Assembly (NCBI GenBank): GCA_902631595.1
Contig: CACOZH010000002.1
Location: 1 to 64,000, forward strand
Length of the DNA stretch: 64,000 bases
DNA from: an uncultured Pelagibacteraceae bacterium
GTDB lineage: Bacteria > Pseudomonadota > Alphaproteobacteria > Pelagibacterales > Pelagibacteraceae
Direction: 5' to 3'
This document shows positions 9,876-20,895 of this stretch, piece by piece. The notes under the pieces are model-generated. The model worked only from the letters and a program-made list of their open reading frames with translations, was not told the origin of the DNA and ran no database searches. The translations under genes and the position numbers were made by a program. Numbering within the stretch: the first letter of the stretch is position 1; each line of letters begins with the position of its first letter.

Positions 9876-10882
9876 TAAATATTAATATTTTTTTTAATTT
9901 TATCAATTAATTGACCTTTAACTGTTCTTACACAAACATCTATTGAATTCGCAAATCCGATATAATCTGTTGACCCGTGACTTTTAATTACTGGCGACTC
10001 TAACCCCAAAAGTATTGCTCCATTATACAATCTTGGATCAAGCCTTTGCTTGAAACTTTTTAAATTTGAAATATTTAATAAACTTGAAATTTTAGCAATA
10101 ATACCTGACGATAACGCTTTTCGTAGTTCCGTTGAAATGAAATTTGCAGTACCTTCTGCTGTTTTAAGAGCAACATTACCTGTAAACCCATCGGTAACTA
10201 TAACATTAACATTGCCGTCCATAATATGATTACCCTCTATGTAACCACAAAATTCATATAAATTATTTTTTTTGTTCTCCATTGACTGATATGCTTTTTT
10301 GATTGTTTCGTGTCCTTTAATTTCCTCTGATCCAATATTTAAAAGAGCAACTCTTGAATTATCAAATGGAAATAGTGCTTTATGTAAAGCTGCTCCCATC
10401 AAAGCAAAATCTTCAAAATTTTTTTCATCACATTCAACATTTGCGCCTAAATCCAATACTATATTCATATCAATTTTATTTGGCCATAGCGCAGCTAAAG
10501 CTGGCTTACTTATATTCTCAATCATTCTCATATTTAATTTCGATATCACAAATAGAGCGCCGGTATTACCTGCGGATATTATAACATTTGAATTCTTTTC
10601 TTTAACGTCGTTGATTGCTTTCCACATACTAGTGGTTTTTTTTTTAGCAGCTACTAGGGGTGTGTCGTTATTTCCAACAACATCATCACAATTAATAATT
10701 TCAAAATAATTTTTTTTAATAGAATATTTAGAAATTTCATTTTCAACATTATCTTTTTTACCGAATATCCTAAAAAAAACATTTTGGTTATTCTTCAAAT
10801 ATTCCGAAATTCCAGAAATAATCTTATTAGGTGAGTTATCACCACCCATTGCATCAACTGCAATAATTACTGATTTTGTCAT
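9875..10882 (-). CDS. plsX: phosphate acyltransferase PlsX
   Basis: IAVDAMGGDNSP; SAGNTGAL; VTDGFTGNVALK. Confidence 0.96.
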   Translation of the reverse strand: MTKSVIIAVDAMGGDNSPNKIISGISEYLKNNQNVFFRIFGKKDNVENEISKYSIKKNYFEIINCDDVVGNNDTPLVAAKKKTTSMWKAINDVKEKNSNVIISAGNTGALFVISKLNMRMIENISKPALAALWPNKIDMNIVLDLGANVECDEKNFEDFALMGAALHKALFPFDNSRVALLNIGSEEIKGHETIKKAYQSMENKKNNLYEFCGYIEGNHIMDGNVNVIVTDGFTGNVALKTAEGTANFISTELRKALSSGIIAKISSLLNISNLKSFKQRLDPRLYNGAILLGLESPVIKSHGSTDYIGFANSIDVCVRTVKGQLIDKIKKNINI

Positions 10883-10891
10883 AATTAATTA

Positions 10892-11071
10892 TTATTCTTT
10901 AGGATCTAAAACTTGTCTACCTTTATAAAATCCTGTTTTTAGGTCTAAATGATGCGATAATCTATACTCTCCGGATTTTTTATCTTCAATTATATTTTTT
11001 GCTAGATTCTTTATATGCGATCTTCTCTTTCCAGCTCTTGAAGGTGATGTTTTTCTTTTAGGAACAGCCAT
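10892..11071 (-). CDS. rpmF: 50S ribosomal protein L32 (not in supplied ORF track)
   Basis: Manual translation: [59 protein letters not shown]. Confidence 0.95.
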   Translation of the reverse strand: MAVPKRKTSPSRAGKRRSHIKNLAKNIIEDKKSGEYRLSHHLDLKTGFYKGRQVLDPKE

Positions 11072-11073
11072 AA

Positions 11074-11547
11074 TTAAATTGTGGTTTCTTCTATATCTTT
11101 TGTAAAATAATTTAAAGTATTATTTTTAAAAAAAATTACTAATTTGTCAAAGTAATCAGTATAAAATGACAGCTTTTTTGGTTTATTTATAAATGTTTCT
11201 AGTATTTCTCCTTTTTTTGCAAATTCTAAGTTATCCCAATTGTCAATTTTAGATAGTATGTCATAAAAAAAATTAACATATTTTTTCATGTTTTTATTAA
11301 TTGAAACATCACCATAACCAATTTCTCTAATTGAAAGTTCAATTTGTCTAAATACAAAATCATGGATTTTTTGCATTAAATCTTTATTATTTGGGTTTTT
11401 GTAAATTTTCAAAAAAAAAGATAGATGCAATAACAAAAAAATTATTCTATCAGAAAAAGTCTCATCACTTATAATATTTAAATATAAAGATTTATTTCTA
11501 GTTAATTTAATTAAATTATTGTAAATATTTAAATATTTATGATCCAT
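11074..11547 (-). CDS. ubiquinol-cytochrome c chaperone (CBP3-like) domain protein
   Basis: LHLSFFL...[26 protein letters not shown] motif; expected position between bamE and plsX. Confidence 0.75.
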   Translation of the reverse strand: MDHKYLNIYNNLIKLTRNKSLYLNIISDETFSDRIIFLLLHLSFFLKIYKNPNNKDLMQKIHDFVFRQIELSIREIGYGDVSINKNMKKYVNFFYDILSKIDNWDNLEFAKKGEILETFINKPKKLSFYTDYFDKLVIFFKNNTLNYFTKDIEETTI

Positions 11548-12003
11548 AGAATTTTAATATTATTGTATTTTTTTTTGATTATAACAGGTTGCTCTAATAA
11601 GCAAGTAGTTAAAAATCACGGGATCACATCATTAGAGATAAAAGCAGATAAAATCATTGAGCTCAAATCTAATAAAAATGACGTTCTTGAAATCATAGGC
11701 AAACCATCAACAGTAAGTTTATTCGATAGCAATGATTGGTTTTTTATTGAAAGAGAACTAATAAATCAGTCAGTATTTAAACTTGGAAAATCAAAAATTA
11801 AAAAAAATAATGTACTTGAAATTTCATTCAATCAATACGGCATAGTTAAATCAAAAAAACTTTATGATTTAGCCAGCATGAATAAAATTAAGGCAGAGAA
11901 AAAAATTACTGAAAAAGATTACGACAAAAGATCAGGTTTGGGTAAACTTTTGAAAAGTTTAGAACAAAAAATAAATTCACCTAAAACAAACAGGGCTAAA
12001 TAA
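11539..12003 (+). CDS. bamE: outer membrane protein assembly factor BamE (SmpA/OmlA)
   Basis: Lipobox ITGC; NKNDVLEIIGKPSTVSLFDSNDWFFIER. Confidence 0.8.
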   Translation: MIHRILILLYFFLIITGCSNKQVVKNHGITSLEIKADKIIELKSNKNDVLEIIGKPSTVSLFDSNDWFFIERELINQSVFKLGKSKIKKNNVLEISFNQYGIVKSKKLYDLASMNKIKAEKKITEKDYDKRSGLGKLLKSLEQKINSPKTNRAK

Positions 12004-12012
12004 TATATTAAT

Positions 12013-14112
12013 TTAGCCTGCAATTACTGCTAATAACAATAAAGCCACGATGTTTGTTATTTTAATCATTGGATTTACTGCTGGGCCAGCTGTATCTTTA
12101 TATGGATCACCTACCGTATCACCAGTAACGGCAGCTTTGTGTGCATCAGATCCTTTGCCACCATAATTACCATCCTCAATATATTTTTTTGCATTGTCCC
12201 AAGCGCCACCTCCCGCGGTCATAGATATGGCAACGAATAAACCTGTAATTATAACTCCTAAGAGCATTGCTCCAACTGATGCAAGTGCTGCAACTTGGCC
12301 CCCAATAGAAAATATAATAAAATATAACACTATTGGTGATAAAACAGGCAACAATGATGGAATGATCATTTCTTTAATTGCAGCGATTGTTAATAAATCT
12401 ACCAGTTTTGCATAATCGGGTTTTTGCTTTTTCTTCATAATGCCTGGAAATTTTTTGAACTGTCTTCTAACTTCAACAACCACAGCACCGCCTGCTCTTC
12501 CAACTGCTTGCATACCCATTGAGCCAAAAAGATAAGGCAACATACCTCCAACCAACAAACCCACTACTACAAACGGATTAGATAAATCAAAGGTAACTAC
12601 AATACCTTCAAGGTTTGATCCTGCAATCTTAGAAAAATGTTTAATATCCTCAGTATATGCAGCAAATAAAACTAAAGCACCTAAACCAGCAGATCCAATA
12701 GCATAGCCTTTTGTTACAGCTTTAGTAGTATTGCCAACCGCATCTAGTGCATCTGTTGTTTTTCTTACATTGTTAGGTAATTTTGACATTTCTGCTATAC
12801 CACCTGCGTTGTCAGTAACTGGTCCATATGCGTCTAACGCGACAACCATACCTGCTAGCGCTAACATTGATGTTACTGCAATTGCAATTCCGAATAATCC
12901 AGCGATATAGTTAGTAATTAATATTCCAGCCACTATAATTAATGCAGGAACGGCTGTAGCCTCCAAAGATACCGCTAAACCTTGGATTACATTTGTGCCA
13001 TGTCCTGTAGTAGATGATAAGGCAACACTTTTCACAGGTCTATAAGCTGTACCCGTATAGTACTCTGTTACCCAAATAATTAACCCAGTTATAATAAGTC
13101 CAATAACACCACAATAATAAAGGCTCAACCCAGTAAATTCTTTCTCACCTATATTATAAGTATTTTCTAAACCCAAAACATAATCAGTTAAAGGATACAA
13201 TATTATTAAAGATGTTATGGCTGTTACTACAAATCCTTTGTACAATGCAGCCATTATATTTTTTGATTTACCAAGTTTTACAAAATAGGTTCCTAAAATA
13301 GAAGTTAAAATACATGCTCCACCAATAGTTAATGGATAAATCATCATATTTAAATCACCTTGAAAAAATATTGACGATAAAACCATGGTAGCTACAATTG
13401 TAACAGCATAAGTTTCAAATAAATCTGCAGCCATACCAGCACAATCACCCACGTTATCACCTACGTTATCAGCAATAACCGCGGGATTTCTTGGATCATC
13501 TTCTGGTATACCGGCTTCTACCTTACCAACAAGATCGGCACCTACATCAGCACCTTTAGTAAATATACCACCGCCTAACCTGGCAAAAATTGAAATTAAA
13601 GAAGCACCAAAGCCAAGGGCAACAAGTGCATTTACAATTTCTCTTTCATCAACATTGTAAGATAAAAGAAGATAATAATACACAGCGATTGACAATAAAG
13701 CTAAACCCGCAACTAACATTCCAGTGACTGCTCCAGATTTAAATGCAACCGACAATCCCTCGTTCAATCCTTTTCTAGAGGCTTCAGCAGTTCTTACATT
13801 TGCTTGAACCGATACAAGCATTCCAACATAACCAGCGATGCCCGATAATGTAGCACCTATTAAATATCCTAGACCAACTAATAAACTAAATGCATAACTA
13901 ATTATTACTAGAACAACTACACCAACAATTGCGATTGTTTTATATTGTCTATTTAAATAAGCTTTAGCACCTACTTGTATCGCAGAGGCTATTTCTTGCA
14001 TTTTAGCATTGCCAGCATTTGAATTTAAAATATTTTTTCCAGTTATAAAACCATATACAATTGATAATAAACCTGCCAAAATTGTGTAACCTAGTATTGT
14101 GTCTGCATTCAT
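12013..14112 (-). CDS. hppA: membrane-bound proton-translocating pyrophosphatase, K+-independent type
   Basis: [53 protein letters not shown] signature. Confidence 0.97.
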   Translation of the reverse strand: MNADTILGYTILAGLLSIVYGFITGKNILNSNAGNAKMQEIASAIQVGAKAYLNRQYKTIAIVGVVVLVIISYAFSLLVGLGYLIGATLSGIAGYVGMLVSVQANVRTAEASRKGLNEGLSVAFKSGAVTGMLVAGLALLSIAVYYYLLLSYNVDEREIVNALVALGFGASLISIFARLGGGIFTKGADVGADLVGKVEAGIPEDDPRNPAVIADNVGDNVGDCAGMAADLFETYAVTIVATMVLSSIFFQGDLNMMIYPLTIGGACILTSILGTYFVKLGKSKNIMAALYKGFVVTAITSLIILYPLTDYVLGLENTYNIGEKEFTGLSLYYCGVIGLIITGLIIWVTEYYTGTAYRPVKSVALSSTTGHGTNVIQGLAVSLEATAVPALIIVAGILITNYIAGLFGIAIAVTSMLALAGMVVALDAYGPVTDNAGGIAEMSKLPNNVRKTTDALDAVGNTTKAVTKGYAIGSAGLGALVLFAAYTEDIKHFSKIAGSNLEGIVVTFDLSNPFVVVGLLVGGMLPYLFGSMGMQAVGRAGGAVVVEVRRQFKKFPGIMKKKQKPDYAKLVDLLTIAAIKEMIIPSLLPVLSPIVLYFIIFSIGGQVAALASVGAMLLGVIITGLFVAISMTAGGGAWDNAKKYIEDGNYGGKGSDAHKAAVTGDTVGDPYKDTAGPAVNPMIKITNIVALLLLAVIAG

Positions 14113-14200
14113 AAAATTTATTGATCCTATCTTGCGTGTAAATTGTTAATTATTAAAAACCGCACATTACAAAATAAAATTCAAAAGGCAATAAATAATC

Positions 14201-15154
14201 TTATCTAAAATTGTGAATATATCCTTGATAATTGACAATTTTATTTAATTTATTGTTATATTTTAAACAATCACCTTTACCATTCTTAATATTTCCAATA
14301 ATGGTAATTTTTTGATTCCATTTTCTGGCATGTTTAAAAATTCTTTTTCTAAATTTCCGTTTAGCAGTAAATAGAATTTGATAATCATCTCCGTTATATA
14401 AATAGTTTTGGGGCAAAATTATTTTTTTTTTAACAAGCTTATTAAAATTATTTGAGGTGGGTAATAAATTATATATCACAATAAATCCTTTGTTCTTATT
14501 TCCAATAAGTTTTTTTAAATCGACTAATAAACCGTCGGATATATCCATTGAAGAACTCGCAAATTTCAATAATTGTCGATGAAATCCAAATGCTAAATTT
14601 GGTTTATAAAACTTATCTATAAAATATTTTTTTAATTTTTTTGAAATTTTAATTTTATTTTTTAATATGGAAAGACCAACAGATGAGTCTCCAATATTAC
14701 CTGTAATATAAATATCATCATTAATAGAACAATTATCTCTTTTTATTATTTTTTTTGCGTAACCAATAGTACAAATAGTAAATGATGATTTTTTTGAAAT
14801 GGTTGTATCACCACCAACTAAAGAAAAATTAAACTTTTTTTCTTCCTGTTGAATTGATTTAATGATTTTTTCAATATTTTTTTTTATAAAATGTTTTTTT
14901 GACCCAGAAAACGCGATTAAAACATATTGTGGATTGATACCTTTAGATATTAAATCAGAAATTGACGATCTAATAGCTTTTTTAATAACTAAATCTGGGT
15001 AATTAAAATCCAAGTAGTGTATGTTTTCATTATAAGTATCAATTGAAGCAACAGTAGTATTCTTTTTGTCAAAAAAAACATCATCATTTAGATTTAGGGA
15101 AGACGGATTTTTTACAATTGTTTTTAATTTATTAATTATCTCAATTTCATTCAT
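14201..15154 (-). CDS. thiL: thiamine-monophosphate kinase
   Basis: VGGDTTISKKSSFTICTIGY; SSMDISDGLLVDL; NGDDYQILFT. Confidence 0.9.
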   Translation of the reverse strand: MNEIEIINKLKTIVKNPSSLNLNDDVFFDKKNTTVASIDTYNENIHYLDFNYPDLVIKKAIRSSISDLISKGINPQYVLIAFSGSKKHFIKKNIEKIIKSIQQEEKKFNFSLVGGDTTISKKSSFTICTIGYAKKIIKRDNCSINDDIYITGNIGDSSVGLSILKNKIKISKKLKKYFIDKFYKPNLAFGFHRQLLKFASSSMDISDGLLVDLKKLIGNKNKGFIVIYNLLPTSNNFNKLVKKKIILPQNYLYNGDDYQILFTAKRKFRKRIFKHARKWNQKITIIGNIKNGKGDCLKYNNKLNKIVNYQGYIHNFR

Positions 15155-15545
15155 TATTTTTAGAATTTTTCGATAATGTATCCAATATAGCGTTCAAATA
15201 TTTAGTTTGTGAATTATTTAAAAAAAAATTAGAAACATTTAAATACTCTTTAATTATTATTTTTTTTGACAAATTAGGTTTATATAAAAACTCAAAAGTT
15301 GCACAAAGAATAATTATTCTAAAAATATCATCTAGGTTTTTTAGATTAAAATTGCTTTCTATTCTTTTAATTTCATCGTTAATTATTTCTTGACGTTCAA
15401 TTGATCCATTAACTACATCTTTAATAAACTTTTTAAATCTATGTTTTTCAAAATTAATTTTTTGATCTTTGTTTATTAATTGACCATAAACCTTTTGAAT
15501 TATCAAAACTCTTGGATTTTTTGCAGGACTAAATTTATATTTCAT
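15147..15545 (-). CDS. nusB: transcription antitermination factor NusB
   Basis: NusB-family helix pattern; position between ribH and thiL. Confidence 0.85.
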   Translation of the reverse strand: MKYKFSPAKNPRVLIIQKVYGQLINKDQKINFEKHRFKKFIKDVVNGSIERQEIINDEIKRIESNFNLKNLDDIFRIIILCATFEFLYKPNLSKKIIIKEYLNVSNFFLNNSQTKYLNAILDTLSKNSKNNE

Positions 15546-15946
15546 CTGTTTTGTAGAATTGAAATAATCCCTGTGGCAACTTCTTTGCCTTTATTTTTTT
15601 TAGATATTTGTGCTCTATATTTTGCTTGTTTTAAATTCTTGCATGTTAATATTCCAAAACCTATGGGTTTTTTTGATTGTATTGATAGATTCATTAAACC
15701 TAAAGATACTGCATTGCTTATAAAATAATAATGATCGGTTTGTCCTTTAATAATACAACCTAAGGCAATAAATGCATCATACATTTTTATATTTTTTGAT
15801 ATAACATTTGGGATTTCAAAAGCTCCTGAAACTGTTTTAACATCTACATTATTATAATTATTTTTTTTTAATTCATTCAAAGCTCCTTTAAGTAGATTTT
15901 TTGAAATAATTTTATAATAATTAGAATTTACTATGCATATTTTCAT
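15542..15946 (-). CDS. ribH: 6,7-dimethyl-8-ribityllumazine synthase
   Basis: VSGAFEIPNVISK; ALGCIIKGQTDHY; PIGFGILTC. Confidence 0.94.
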   Translation of the reverse strand: MKICIVNSNYYKIISKNLLKGALNELKKNNYNNVDVKTVSGAFEIPNVISKNIKMYDAFIALGCIIKGQTDHYYFISNAVSLGLMNLSIQSKKPIGFGILTCKNLKQAKYRAQISKKNKGKEVATGIISILQNR

Positions 15947-17043
15947 ATAATCTCTTGTTTAGTAATTGATAAATTGTAACCTTCTAACCCTATAACCTTC
16001 TTTTTGGATTTTGTAACTAAAATCATTTTATCTATTTTCAAATTTTTTAGAATTTGTGCTCCTAATCCGTAATTTCTGATAAGTTTATCTTTTCCTTTCT
16101 TATAATATTTTTTATTTTGATAGTCTTTTAGGGTTGCAGAGACAGATTTTAGATTTGGATCTTTAATAAAAACAAGTACACAATTTTTGAATTTTTTAAA
16201 ATAGGATACTGTCTGATTAAAAGAATTAGGAATTTTATCTCCTAAAAGATAATTTTGGACTATATTTGAAGATATTACTCTTACACGTGGAATAACTTTT
16301 TTTCCGACTATTCCTTTTATAAGTGCAAAATGTTCAGATCCATCGATTATATTTTCAAAGATTTTTATTTTAAAATTTTGATTACCTAATTTTATTACCG
16401 AGTTTTTCTTTAATTTTATTAGTTTCTCTTTTTTTAATCTGTATGCTATTAGATCCTCTATTTTTCCAATTGATAAATTGTGTTTTTTTGCAAAATCAAA
16501 AAGATCTAATCCTTTAGCCATAGATCCGTCTTCATTCATAATCTCACATATTACAGCAGAAGGTTTCTTTTTTGCTAATCTTGATATATCCACAGAAGCC
16601 TCTGTATGGCCAGCCCTAATTAAAACACCTCCATCACGAGAAACAATTGGGAAAACATGACCAGGTGATACAATATCTTTTTTTGACACGTTAGTTCTTG
16701 TTGCCACTTTTATTGTAGTTGCCCTATCCTTTGCGGATATCCCTGTAGAGATACCTTTTTTTGCTTCGATAGACACCGTGAAAGCAGTTTGATTTCTAGA
16801 CTCATTTTTTGGCGACATATAATTTAAATCCAATTTTTTTGCCTGAGTCCCTTCTATTGCCAAACAAATTAATCCTCTACCATATTTAGCCATAAAATTT
16901 ATTTTTTCTGGACTGACATCTTTAGCTGGAAAGATTAGATCGCCTTCATTTTCTCTATTTTCATCATCTACTAAAATATACATTTTACCTTTTTTTGCAT
17001 CTGATATGATTTTTTCTATAGTGTTAAATTTTAAGTTTTTCAT
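15943..17043 (-). CDS. ribB: 3,4-dihydroxy-2-butanone-4-phosphate synthase fused to degenerate GTP cyclohydrolase II-like domain (RibBX type)
   Basis: N-terminal DDENRENEGDL, RAGHTEASVD, EIMNEDGSMA; C-terminal RNYGLGAQIL and VGLEGYNL retained but GCHII Cys and RQEGRGIGL motifs absent. Confidence 0.88.
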   Translation of the reverse strand: MKNLKFNTIEKIISDAKKGKMYILVDDENRENEGDLIFPAKDVSPEKINFMAKYGRGLICLAIEGTQAKKLDLNYMSPKNESRNQTAFTVSIEAKKGISTGISAKDRATTIKVATRTNVSKKDIVSPGHVFPIVSRDGGVLIRAGHTEASVDISRLAKKKPSAVICEIMNEDGSMAKGLDLFDFAKKHNLSIGKIEDLIAYRLKKEKLIKLKKNSVIKLGNQNFKIKIFENIIDGSEHFALIKGIVGKKVIPRVRVISSNIVQNYLLGDKIPNSFNQTVSYFKKFKNCVLVFIKDPNLKSVSATLKDYQNKKYYKKGKDKLIRNYGLGAQILKNLKIDKMILVTKSKKKVIGLEGYNLSITKQEII

Positions 17044-17627
17044 GAAATATAATTTTTTATATATTTTGAAAGAATATCAAACTCAACATTAACATAATGA
17101 TTTTTTTTGATTTTTGATAAATTGGTTAATTTAAGCGTATGTGGAATTAACCAAATCTCAAAGCCATTTTTTGTAATTTTTGAGATAGTTAATGATATAC
17201 CATTGATTAAAATTGACGCTTTTTCAATAATAATTTTTTTATATTTTTTGTTAACAACAAATTCTAATATTTTAGAGGAACCTTTTGTTGATATCTTCAC
17301 AACTTTAGCTGTAGTATCTATATGTCCTTGGCAAATATGGCCTGAAATATCTTGACCATATTTTAAAGGCAATTCCAAATTAATTTCATCACCAATTTTT
17401 AAGAATTTAAATTTAGACCTATTTATTGTCTCATCTAAAAGGTAAAATTCTAATATTTTCTTTTTATATGAAACTAGCGTTAAACATACTCCATCACATG
17501 CTATTGACATTCCAACACATTTTTTTTTACGGAGAGCTATCTTTGAGAAAACGAATATAGATTTACCTTTTTTAGTATTTAAAATTTTTTTTACTCTACC
17601 TTGGTTATAAATTATGCCATTAAACAT
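17040..17627 (-). CDS. ribE: riboflavin synthase alpha chain
   Basis: MFNGIIYNQGRV; SIACDGVCLTL; SGHICQGHIDTTAKV. Confidence 0.94.
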   Translation of the reverse strand: MFNGIIYNQGRVKKILNTKKGKSIFVFSKIALRKKKCVGMSIACDGVCLTLVSYKKKILEFYLLDETINRSKFKFLKIGDEINLELPLKYGQDISGHICQGHIDTTAKVVKISTKGSSKILEFVVNKKYKKIIIEKASILINGISLTISKITKNGFEIWLIPHTLKLTNLSKIKKNHYVNVEFDILSKYIKNYIS

Positions 17628-17630
17628 TTT

Positions 17631-18716
17631 TTAGTAATAGTGTATTAATTTATCTTTATCTAGAAAAGTTTGATTAATATTTGCTTTTTTAAAATTTCTA
17701 GATAACGCGTATTTTATATTTTTTACTTTCAAATTTCCATTTTTTCCTATTTTTTTTGGGGATATGAATAAATAAAACTCATTAAAAAAACTTTTATTTA
17801 ATAAAGAATTCGTTAGTATTTTACCTCCCTCAACTAAAACATTTGTATTTCCAAATCTATATAATTTTTTTAAAATAAAGTTAAAATCTAAACAATCACC
17901 AATTAATGGAGACTTTATTGGTATTATTTTTTTCGATTTAAGAAAATTAATCTTTTCTTTAGTAAATCTATTGTAAAATAAATAGGTTTTGTTATTTTTG
18001 GCATTATTTAATAAAAAAGAGTTTTTCTTAATATTTATATTTTTATCTAATATTGCAACTTCTGGAGAAAAGTTATTTAGTCCATCAATCCTACAATTTA
18101 ACTTTGGGTTATCACTATTAATAGTTTTATATGTGGTAATAATACAATTAATTTTACTCCTTAATACATGAGCTACATTTAATGAATGATTATTTGTGAT
18201 ATAGAAATTTTTTTTATCTTTTAAAAAAAAATCTTTAGATATTGCTAATTTCCCATAAACATATGGTTTGTTAATTTTTTTTGAGTAAAAATAATCTTTG
18301 TAAATTTTATTTGCAAAATGTTTTAGAAAATTTTTTTTAACAATTATTTTATTTGATTTAAGTATTTTATATGATTTTCCAGAAGTGCGGCTATCAAGGT
18401 CATTTATTGAATAAACTACTCTCTTAATTTTTGACGCTATTATATTGTCAACACAAGGTGGAGATTTTCCAAAGTGACTGCATGGTTCTAATGAAACATA
18501 TATTGTCGAATCTTTTTTTTCATTTTTATGTAATTTTCTCAATGCATTTGCCTCTGCATGAGGTCTTCCAGAAGCACTAGTTGAGCCAAATGAAATTACT
18601 TTATCGTCTTTAACGATAACAGCTCCAACTGAGGGATTGGGGCCAGTAAACCCAACAGAGTTTTTTGCTAAATTATTAGCAAGTTTAATAAAATATTTAT
18701 CTTTTTTTATAGACAT
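17631..18716 (-). CDS. ribD: bifunctional diaminohydroxyphosphoribosylaminopyrimidine deaminase/reductase
   Basis: [25 protein letters not shown]. Confidence 0.94.
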   Translation of the reverse strand: MSIKKDKYFIKLANNLAKNSVGFTGPNPSVGAVIVKDDKVISFGSTSASGRPHAEANALRKLHKNEKKDSTIYVSLEPCSHFGKSPPCVDNIIASKIKRVVYSINDLDSRTSGKSYKILKSNKIIVKKNFLKHFANKIYKDYFYSKKINKPYVYGKLAISKDFFLKDKKNFYITNNHSLNVAHVLRSKINCIITTYKTINSDNPKLNCRIDGLNNFSPEVAILDKNINIKKNSFLLNNAKNNKTYLFYNRFTKEKINFLKSKKIIPIKSPLIGDCLDFNFILKKLYRFGNTNVLVEGGKILTNSLLNKSFFNEFYLFISPKKIGKNGNLKVKNIKYALSRNFKKANINQTFLDKDKLIHYY

Positions 18717-19155
18717 CTATTCTGTCTACGAAGTTTACAAAATCTTTTTCTTCTCTGAAATTTCTATAAACAGAGGCGAAACGAACATAAGCAACAGGAT
18801 CTAAATTTTTAAGAGCATCCATAACCATTGTACCAATTGTATTAGAGGATATTTCATTTTGCCCTAACTCCTCCAAAGATCTTGATATTTTTGTAATTAA
18901 TTTCTCAATCGTGTCAGTATCAATAGGTCTTTTTTTTAGAGCAATATAAATTGACTTTGACAATTTATCTCTATCGAAAGGAGATTTTCTTCCATTTTTT
19001 TTTACAACAATAATTTCTCTATACTGAACTCTCTCAAAAGTGGTAAATCTTTCTCCACAATTGCATAATCGTCTTCGTCTGATTGATGTTCCATCTTCTG
19101 CAGGACGTGAGTCAACGACAGACGTTTCACCCTTTTTACAAATAGGACAGATCAT
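18697..19155 (-). CDS. nrdR: transcriptional repressor NrdR
   Basis: [47 protein letters not shown]-cone. Confidence 0.95.
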   Translation of the reverse strand: MICPICKKGETSVVDSRPAEDGTSIRRRRLCNCGERFTTFERVQYREIIVVKKNGRKSPFDRDKLSKSIYIALKKRPIDTDTIEKLITKISRSLEELGQNEISSNTIGTMVMDALKNLDPVAYVRFASVYRNFREEKDFVNFVDRIDVYKKR

Positions 19156-20469
19156 TTATTTCCTTAAATTTTTATAAATCGGAAATTTTGAACATAATTC
19201 TATCACTTCATTTTGTACTTCTTTTTCAACTTTAGAATTATCATTTGGATTTTCTGACAAACCTTTTATAGTTTTTGTAATTAAATTACCAACTTTTCTA
19301 AATTCATCTAAACCAAAGCCTCTTGTAGTTGCGGCTTGGGTGCCTAATCTTATTCCAGAGGTTACCATGGGGCTTTCAGTGTCAAATGGAATTCCATTTT
19401 TATTGCATGTTATATTTGCTCTATCAAGACTCTCAGCTGCGAGATTTCCTTTAACTTTAAATGGTCTCAGGTCTACTAACATTAGGTGAGTATCAGTTCC
19501 TCCTGAATATATTTTAAAACCATTATTTATTAGTGTTTCACTTAAAATTTTTGCATTTGATAAAACAGTATTAATATATGTTTGAAACTCAGGTCTTAAT
19601 GCTTCAAGGAAACCTACCGCTTTAGCTGCAATAATATGCATTAATGGTCCACCTTGATATCCCGGAAAGACTGCTGTATTAATTTTTTTTGCAAGATCTT
19701 CATGGTTTGTTAAAATAATTCCACCCCTTGCACTTCTAAAAACTTTATGTGTTGTTGAGGTAACAACATGAGCGTGATCTACTGGATTTGGGTAACCTTT
19801 TCCTGCAACCAAGCCTGAGAAATGTGCCATATCAACCATTAGGTACGCGCCTACTTTATCAGCAATATCTCTAAATCTTTTAAAATCAATTACTCTTGAA
19901 TAAGCGCTTCCACCAGCAATAATAAGTTTTGGTTTATGTTCTAATGCAAGTTTTTCTACGTTATCATAATCAATTAGTTCAGATTTTTTATCTACATCAT
20001 ACCCGATTGCGTTAAACCATTTTCCTGACATTGCTATTTTTAAACCATGTGTGATATGACCACCTGAATTTAAACTCATGCCCATAAAAGTATCACCAGG
20101 GTTCAAAATTGCTAAAAATACCGCACCATTTGCTTGCGCTCCTGAGTGTGGTTGAGAATTAGCAAATTTGCAATTAAAGAGTTTTTTTAATCTTTCGTTT
20201 GCTAAATTTTCAGCAACATCTACATGAGCACATCCATTATAATATCTTTTTCCTGAATAACCCTCAGCATATTTATTTGTTAAAACAGATCCTTGAGCTT
20301 CAAGCACTGCTTGTGAGACTATATTTTCTGAGGCTATTAACTCAATATGACTTTGCTGTCGATTTAATTCATCGTTTATTGCTTTATGAATATCGGGATC
20401 AATATCTAAAAGGCTTTTTTCAAAAAAGTCTTGATATTGATTATTTATATAATTATTTTCTTTTGACAT
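19156..20469 (-). CDS. glyA: serine hydroxymethyltransferase
   Basis: [37 protein letters not shown]. Confidence 0.97.
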   Translation of the reverse strand: MSKENNYINNQYQDFFEKSLLDIDPDIHKAINDELNRQQSHIELIASENIVSQAVLEAQGSVLTNKYAEGYSGKRYYNGCAHVDVAENLANERLKKLFNCKFANSQPHSGAQANGAVFLAILNPGDTFMGMSLNSGGHITHGLKIAMSGKWFNAIGYDVDKKSELIDYDNVEKLALEHKPKLIIAGGSAYSRVIDFKRFRDIADKVGAYLMVDMAHFSGLVAGKGYPNPVDHAHVVTSTTHKVFRSARGGIILTNHEDLAKKINTAVFPGYQGGPLMHIIAAKAVGFLEALRPEFQTYINTVLSNAKILSETLINNGFKIYSGGTDTHLMLVDLRPFKVKGNLAAESLDRANITCNKNGIPFDTESPMVTSGIRLGTQAATTRGFGLDEFRKVGNLITKTIKGLSENPNDNSKVEKEVQNEVIELCSKFPIYKNLRK

Positions 20470-20895
20470 TTAAATTTTCCTTATTCTTCTTCTGTGTCTA
20501 CCACCTTCGAATTTAGTTTTTAAAAAAATATTAATACATTTAATTGCGTTTTTTTTAGAAATCAACCTTGATCCTAATGTAATAACATTTGCATCATTAT
20601 GCAATCTTGATAATTTAGCTGATTTTGCATTATAACATAGTGCCGCTCTTATATTTTTGTGCTTATTTGCAGTCATAATCATGCCTTGACCTGATCCACA
20701 TATAAGAATTCCCAGTGTATTCCTTTTTTTCTTAACAACATTTGATAATTTATGAGCATAATCTGGATAATCAACGCTTATCTTTGAATTAGCTCCAACA
20801 TCTTTGACATGAAGTTTTTGCTTGCTTAAAAAATTTTTAACGTGTTCTTTAAGAGAATAGCCAGCGTGATCAGATGCTATAACTATGTTTTTCAT
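20470..20895 (-). CDS. rpiB: ribose-5-phosphate isomerase B
   Basis: IASDHAGYSLKEHV; LICGSGQGMIMTANKHKNIRAALC. Confidence 0.94.
   Translation of the reverse strand: MKNIVIASDHAGYSLKEHVKNFLSKQKLHVKDVGANSKISVDYPDYAHKLSNVVKKKRNTLGILICGSGQGMIMTANKHKNIRAALCYNAKSAKLSRLHNDANVITLGSRLISKKNAIKCINIFLKTKFEGGRHRRRIRKI

Noticed and set aside
10299-10709. 136-aa ORF on + strand antisense to plsX
   Set aside because: Fully inside a well-supported gene on the other strand, no family signature; shadow ORF.
12194-12415. 73-aa ORF antisense to hppA
   Set aside because: Shadow of the conserved hppA reading frame.
12013-14112. hppA as an unusual ion pump
   Set aside because: GNTTKA signature and overall sequence fit the ordinary K+-independent H+-pyrophosphatase.
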